Source: Papilionanthe hookeriana x Papilionanthe teres (lineage: Eukaryota; Streptophyta; Magnoliopsida; Asparagales; Orchidaceae). Taken from it: a DNA stretch of 64,000 nt. The notes below the pieces were generated by a model that saw only the letters and a program-made list of their open reading frames with translations, did not search any database and was not told the origin of the DNA. Each line of letters opens with the position of its first letter. The first letter of the stretch is position 1. The stretch spans positions 9,766,038 to 9,830,037 of the forward strand of contig CM040429.1 in the NCBI GenBank assembly GCA_022702705.1. Direction: 5' to 3'. The position numbers were made by a program, and so were the translations under genes. Positions 59,031-64,000 of the stretch are shown here, piece after piece.

Positions 59031-59710
59031 TTACATCAGGAATCAGTTTTATGCTCATACATTTTTGCTTTAGTTATGGATGCTCTTACTAGAAATTTAC
59101 ATGAGTATTTACCTTGGTGTATGCTTTTCGCCTGTGATATCCTTCTTGTGGATAAGACTAGGGAAAGTGTTTAGAAAATGTGATGCATTTATGTTTGTCA
59201 CAATTAAACCATTGTGAATTTCATAAAAATGAAAAATATGGGTTGGGATTTTGTCATGACCATTGATATTTGAGTGAGAATTTGAAAAATGAATGAAAGA
59301 TGGAGGTTGATTTGTAAATAACAATGTTTTGGGTGCCCTGTATGTAATCACCCCAAACATAAATTATGAAGGTCGAAATTTGAGTAAAAAAGCCTTCGTT
59401 TGAGTAGATTTAGAACTAACTACATTGAATGTAATTTTAGTAGGAGTAGCTCTAGTAACAGAGTTTTAACTCGGGTGATCAAATCATTAAAAGGTGTGAA
59501 TGTTTTAAATATCTCGTTTCCCTTGTTCAAAGTTTAGGTGATATAGATGGAGATGTGATTAATAGATTCAAAGTTTAGGTTTGATTGAAGTGGATGAATG
59601 CATTAGATGCATAATGTGATCAAAAAAACTGCTTATACTTAATGAAAAATTTTATAAGATGGTGGTGAGACCTGCAATGTTCTACGTCGCAGAATGTTGG
59701 TCTTTAAATT
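59030..59710 (+). pseudogene. RTE-type LINE fragment 3 (reverse transcriptase palm and thumb)
   Basis: Reads SYIFALVMDALTRNLHEYL and CMLFACDILLVDKTRES, where the catalytic F-x-D-D has become F-A-C-D. About 170 bases of unrelated AT-rich sequence (59172-59345) then interrupt it. It resumes as SLRLSRFRTN and on to a segment matching 27830-27855 joined to 35828-35870. It therefore represents the uninterrupted form of the Copia 1 target site. Both ends are truncated. Confidence 0.8.
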
Positions 59711-59985
59711 AAAAGATTGTTTGGTAGAAAGCAGGATTTAGTTTGAATGAGTTTTAATAAATTCTATAAATCCGGAATTATCAAATCTTAAGGTACGAGC
59801 CAAATCCAGAATAAGATTTAGTTTGAAAAACGATAATCGCTCGGAAATTGATTCTAAGTTTGACTCGCACATAAAATTTGAATTGAAATAAACACGTCTT
59901 GGTACAAGCCAAAATTTTGGATTAAATTTATTTGGAGCCAACATCATCTCGGTTTAAAGTTAGATAGTTTAACATCTTAGTAATG
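59711..59985. other. AT-rich non-coding
   Basis: No gene. AGGATTTAGTTTGAATGAGTTTTAATAAATT-type sequence resembles the MITE-like blocks at 19505-19790 and 21865-22104 in composition. Confidence 0.35.
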
Positions 59986-60534
59986 TTAGTTCTGTCGAAG
60001 ATCATTAAACGGTCAAACATTGACTTGTAATTGGTTAAGGCATCTCCCTCGAATAATGTATGTCATTGTAGCTACACCAATCCTTTCACAGATATATTTG
60101 TTACATATTTTGTCTCGAATTGAAAAACCAACCATAAACCTAAGCATCCTCGTATATGTAATTTTTAACTAGATTACTTACATACCTTTAAACAGATTAT
60201 AATAATGAAGTATTTCATCTGATGTAAAAGTTTTTATTTCTTCATTTCATCCTCCAATGGGAAATCAAATTCTCATTGTCAAAATGGAAATTAGATTTTC
60301 CCATTGGAGGATGAAATGAAAATTCTTACATTATATGAAACACTTCCTTCTCAGAATTTATTTTAAGGTTATGTTGAGACAAGAATACTTTGGTGGATCA
60401 TTGAGTTTATATTTGTAGAGAAAAATGTGAAAGAAATATACTCCTGACAGAGTTGGTATAGGAATGGTGACAAACAATATTAGAGTTAAAATATGGATAA
60501 ATATTTACCAATTATTGATCTTCGACAATTCTAA
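59986..60534. repeat. Long foldback repeat, unit 1
   Basis: Ends TTAGTTCTGTCGAAGATC and, reversed, TTAGAATTGTCGAAGATC. Nearly the whole unit is an imperfect palindrome. At its centre a 22-bp arm at 60241-60262 is perfectly complementary to 60299-60320. Further matching pairs (CTACACCAATCC with GGAATGGTG..., CTTCTCAG with CATATG...) continue outward. Confidence 0.8.
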
Positions 60535-60689
60535 TAGCCTCAGCAGACTATTAATGTTTTGATTTCGAGCTTAACTGTTGTCCAACTAAAGAAATAAGAG
60601 TTAAAAGTTAAAATTTAGTCAATTTTCAAGTGATAATTGTTGTTTCATATTAAGGAAAATAAATTATGATGATTTATTTAGACTTTCAA

Positions 60690-61320
60690 GTGTCTATTTC
60701 TAATATTGTTTGCAACTGCAGCTACACTAACCCTATTATAGCCTTTTTTTTTGTATTTTTGTTTCCAGCTGTAAAGTCAAACATACAACTAAGCATTCTT
60801 TTCCCCGCAACCCTTTACATGATTGATTGCACACGTGGAAATATTTTCTTAAGAGAAGATAATTCATATGATGTAAAAAGTATTCATTGTTTCTTCTGTG
60901 AAGTCTACTTTCCATAATCAAAATAGAAATTGACTTCAAAATCTAAAGTTAATTGCTGCAATTCTCATTTTGGCAACAAAAATTAGATTTCAAAGTGAAT
61001 TTCATTCTTAGAACACAACTTAGATTTCGAAGTGAATTTTCATTCTGGCGATGGAAATTAGACTTCACACTAGAGGATGCAGTAAAAGCTCTTACATCAT
61101 ATAAAATATTTTCTTCTAAGAGCATATTTCCAGTTGTGCAGTCAATTGTGTGTCGGCTTTGCAGAAAGAAGAATGCTTTGATTAATGATTGGATTTCTAT
61201 TTGGAGAATAAATGTGAAAATATACTTGTGTAAGATTTGGTGTAGTTATGGTGGCAGACAATATTAGATCTGAAAATTCAAAAATATTTAGGACAAATTA
61301 TCGATCTTCAACAAGCTTAA
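60690..61320. repeat. Long foldback repeat, unit 2
   Basis: Same family: CTAATATTGTTTGCAACTGCAGCTACACTAACCC on the left pairs with GGTGTAGTTATGGTGGCAGACAATATTAGA on the right. The right end TCGATCTTCAACAAGC matches the terminus of unit 1. The left terminal part is missing or diverged. The centre carries GAAGTGAATTTYCATTC repeats instead of the perfect hairpin of unit 1. Confidence 0.7.
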
Positions 61321-61434
61321 TAAAACTTTCACTCCTATTGCATTGTGTTGATTATTGCTAGATATAATCATCGTTTGTTACAACTCCGCCATTAGATCTA
61401 CTATAAGTCAGATCGTTTAAAATTTTAGTAATGT

Positions 61435-62057
61435 TAGTTCTTTCAAAGATCATTAATCGGTTGAACATTGATTCACAATCCATTAAGACAACTCCCTCTA
61501 ATATTGTATACTATTGTAGCTACACTAGCCCTCACACAAATAAATTTGTGTCAAATTTTGTCTCCAAGTGAAATACGAATCATAAATTTACATCCTCCGC
61601 TCCACAACCTTTAACTAATTATTCTCATAATTTTAAATAAATTTTGATGAGGAATTTCTTCATATGAAATAAGAGTATTCACTTCATCATTCAATGAGAA
61701 ATCTAATTTTTATTTTCAAAATGAAAATTCACTTCAAACATTCTGTTCTGCAATCATGAACATAATCTTTGAAGTGAATTTCTATTTTGAGAATGTAAAT
61801 CATAATTCTCTTTAGATGATGAAGTGAACTCTCTTGATCATATGAAACATTTCCTTCTTAGAACTTGTTCATAGTGTGAAAGTAATCTAGTAAGAGTTGT
61901 TCAGATGAGAATACTTAAGTGGCTAAGTAGTTTTACACTTGTAGAGAAAATATAAAAGAAATATATTCATCAAAGGGTGTGTAGCTACAATGACAGTCAG
62001 GATTAGAGTTAAAATATGGATAAATGTTTGCCGATTTTCGGTCTTCGACTGTCTTAA
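61435..62057. repeat. Long foldback repeat, unit 3
   Basis: Starts TTAGTTCTTTCAAAGATCATTAA and ends GTCTTCGACTGTCTTAA. Internal landmarks follow unit 1 in order (CTCCCTCTAATATTG, GTAGCTACACTAGCCC, CATATGAAACATTTCCTTCT, AGAGTTAAAATATGGATAAAT). Homology with unit 1 also extends about 20 bases beyond each terminus. Confidence 0.78.
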
Positions 62058-62144
62058 CAGCCTCAGTAGGTTATTAACGCTCTAACTCAATACTTCGACG
62101 GCCTTAACTTTTTATGTCAATTTTCAGTAGCCCTAAGGTCAAAG

Positions 62145-63660
62145 AAACAAACTATACCATACGACTATCAGGTGAAACTCCAAGAGGTGGGACTTATACT
62201 CGCCGAAGTAGCAAGGATGCTGCTAGAAAGCAAGAGAAAGAGAGGTTCAAATACAAAGCTGGAAACACTTCTAACAAATGGACTTGCACCTCATCTAGAT
62301 CAGGGAGCTTCTAATGATCTATGCGCACTAGACAACCACCAAAGTAGAAATCTTTGTTGGGCCAGTTGGATTGGAGAAGCACAAAGACTCTTTCTTGGGA
62401 CATGAAAATGATGCAAGGCTCTATTAATTATTAATTGGGTAAGAGCCATGCTATGCAACCTGTTTATAAACCGGTCTAAAGGCCATGTTGAAAAATAAAA
62501 GCAGGTTTTTGAATGTCCTCACTATTAGTCCTAAAATTTTGATTATCTCAACTTTATATTATTAGGATTTTGAGTAGAAAATGTATAATTATAAGGTCCT
62601 TAATGAGCTTAGATTATCATTTTTGTAGCATCCCAAATCAACTAAAAAAAAAGCAAGAGAAAACAATTCAAGCATGGAAACATGCAAGAAAGACAGTAAA
62701 CAAGCCAAAAATGATGAAAGTTTGGTGCTGCTGGGTCAGCAACATATCTTAGAAAAGAAAAATGCGGCAAATACCACATAAGTACACGTCCGGTCCTAAT
62801 TCTATACATTAATGAAATTTATAATTAAGGTATGGGACACGAGCCAGCTACTTCTGGTCCCCGTCACGTGGTTTGTTTGCAGACGCCACAGAACCCGTTC
62901 CTGTACCTTATTTTAATACAAGACTCTCTTAAGACTCTAAAAGTACATATAAAAAAATAGAAAAAAGAGCTAGACTTACGTGAAACAACTTAACAGGAAA
63001 ACCAACAAACATACAATGTATAATGATCCATGTTTTTTTGTCGAAGGAGCTAAATGGCACCTGTAGGCAAACAATTAGTAGAAATCATCACATTATCCCT
63101 CTTTAATGGTACCTGTGTGTGTGTATGCACGTATATAGGCATGACTCTCTGAAGAAGAATACCCTAATATACTATCATGCATATCAGGTATGCAAGCACA
63201 CCAAAAAATACAAGAGTGAGGCTTGGCTAGAACAAGCAATAAGTAGAGAATAATAGCCAGAGGAGTCGAAAATACTACGTAACTTCCTAGACTTAGCCTA
63301 ACACACCATCTAATAAAATTCTTTCTAACAATCATCTAAGTGCTCAGTGTAATTCTACCGGTATATCAAAGTGCTCAGTGTAATTCTATGGGTATGTATG
63401 AGTTTGACGGGGTCACCAGACCGGGCTCGTTCTAAAGAGTGTCACCCAAGATAGATTTTGAAAAAAATTGGCCTTGCATATGATCTAATTTGCTACATAA
63501 TTTTAAAATTATAATGGATGTAATAAATAACAAAAACTATTTTTTTAGTTTTAAAATATTGTTCATTAAAAGCAGACCCGTAACATGCAATGTGTCACGA
63601 GTTAGAGCCCTTGGATCCTTAGCACAGTCATATTCGTGTCAATCCCGAAGCTTTAACTCA
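62145..63660 (-). repeat. Unclassified dispersed repeat, family R copy 2 (inverted)
   Basis: Inverted relative to 10440-12010 and collinear with it over about 1.5 kb, including conserved spacing between landmarks. The + strand carries CTCCAAGAGGTGGGACTTATAC (62178) and CTAGACAACCACC (62329), matching the reverse complement of 11880-11990 and 11780-11800. One frame contains LDNHQSRNLCWASW, parallel to LDNHLSRNLCWVIR in copy 1. It does not read as an intact gene. Confidence 0.6.
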
Positions 63661-63794
63661 TATTGCTTGTCAGGATCGACCAAATAAGCAATACTCGTTA
63701 AGGCATCGTAACGAACACGGGGTCACTCACCTATCAGCCCGGCTCGCTATGCATGCATGCATACAAATGCAAATGCAAACAATCATACGATATA

Positions 63795-64000
63795 AGTAGT
63801 GAAGAGTGCGCCATGGAGGCAATAACTCAGAAGCAGGTGTGTCGTGGAGGCAGCAGACCAAAAGAATGGGTGTGTCATGGAGGGAGTGACATGGAGGTTT
63901 GAGTGTGTACGGGGTGCAATAACTTGGAAGTGGGCGTACCATGGATTCAACGACCCAAGCGAATGAGTGTGTCGTGGAGGCAATGACCTAAAAGGGTGGG
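63795..64000. repeat. ~33-bp minisatellite reaching the window end
   Basis: Six imperfect units of 31-34 bases built on GTGTGTCRTGGAGGCAATGACC followed by AAAAGAATG. Because the unit is close to 33 bases, open frames with an 11-residue periodicity appear on the - strand. The array is cut by the window border. Confidence 0.85.

Overview
The window looks like nuclear DNA of a flowering plant. It carries two plant-type genes with spliced exons, a clade II glutamate receptor-like channel and an alpha-type Aurora kinase. Around them is a dense mix of plant retrotransposons, long (AT)n tracts and tandem repeats. I cannot name the species. Both genes are on the + strand, about 31 kb apart; nearly everything else is mobile-element or repeat DNA.

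Layout. 1-2150: microsatellites, a tRNA-like fragment and an LTR-like block. 2151-5564: the last three exons of a GLR gene, with a foldback element in one intron; exon 1 is not in the window. 5565-13300: intergenic, with microsatellites, a GATC-rich minisatellite (8160-9490) and one copy of an unclassified repeat, here called family R (10440-12010). 13430-16690: a Gypsy gag remnant running into a ~265-bp satellite array. 16690-25380: repeat relics, a fragment of an RTE-type LINE, a possible non-coding leader exon and a 420-bp tandem duplication. 25397-36232: a three-deep nest. An RTE-type LINE (15-bp target duplication) is split by a Copia element (5-bp duplication), itself split by a 5.1-kb TG...CA element with no recognisable genes (5-bp duplication).

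36379-45569: the Aurora kinase gene in eight coding exons. Its fifth intron is stretched to 7.5 kb by an old, decayed Copia element with 149-bp LTRs, which carries a hAT-like MITE and a second copy of the end of the 5.1-kb element. 46266-52915: an L1-type LINE with ORF1, endonuclease, reverse transcriptase and RNase H on the - strand, bounded by 15-bp duplications and with an internal 748-bp tandem duplication. 53130-55870: a second copy of the Gypsy family. 55870-64000: AT-rich DNA, CACTA-like motifs, a third RTE fragment, three related long foldback repeats, an inverted second copy of family R, and a 33-bp minisatellite reaching the window end.

The two genes have no evident functional link. 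The GLR is a predicted ligand-gated cation channel and the Aurora is a mitotic serine/threonine kinase. No CRISPR, rRNA gene, intact tRNA gene or operon-like structure was seen. The most informative content is the order of transposon insertions, readable from intact target-site duplications, and several apparently family-specific repeats.
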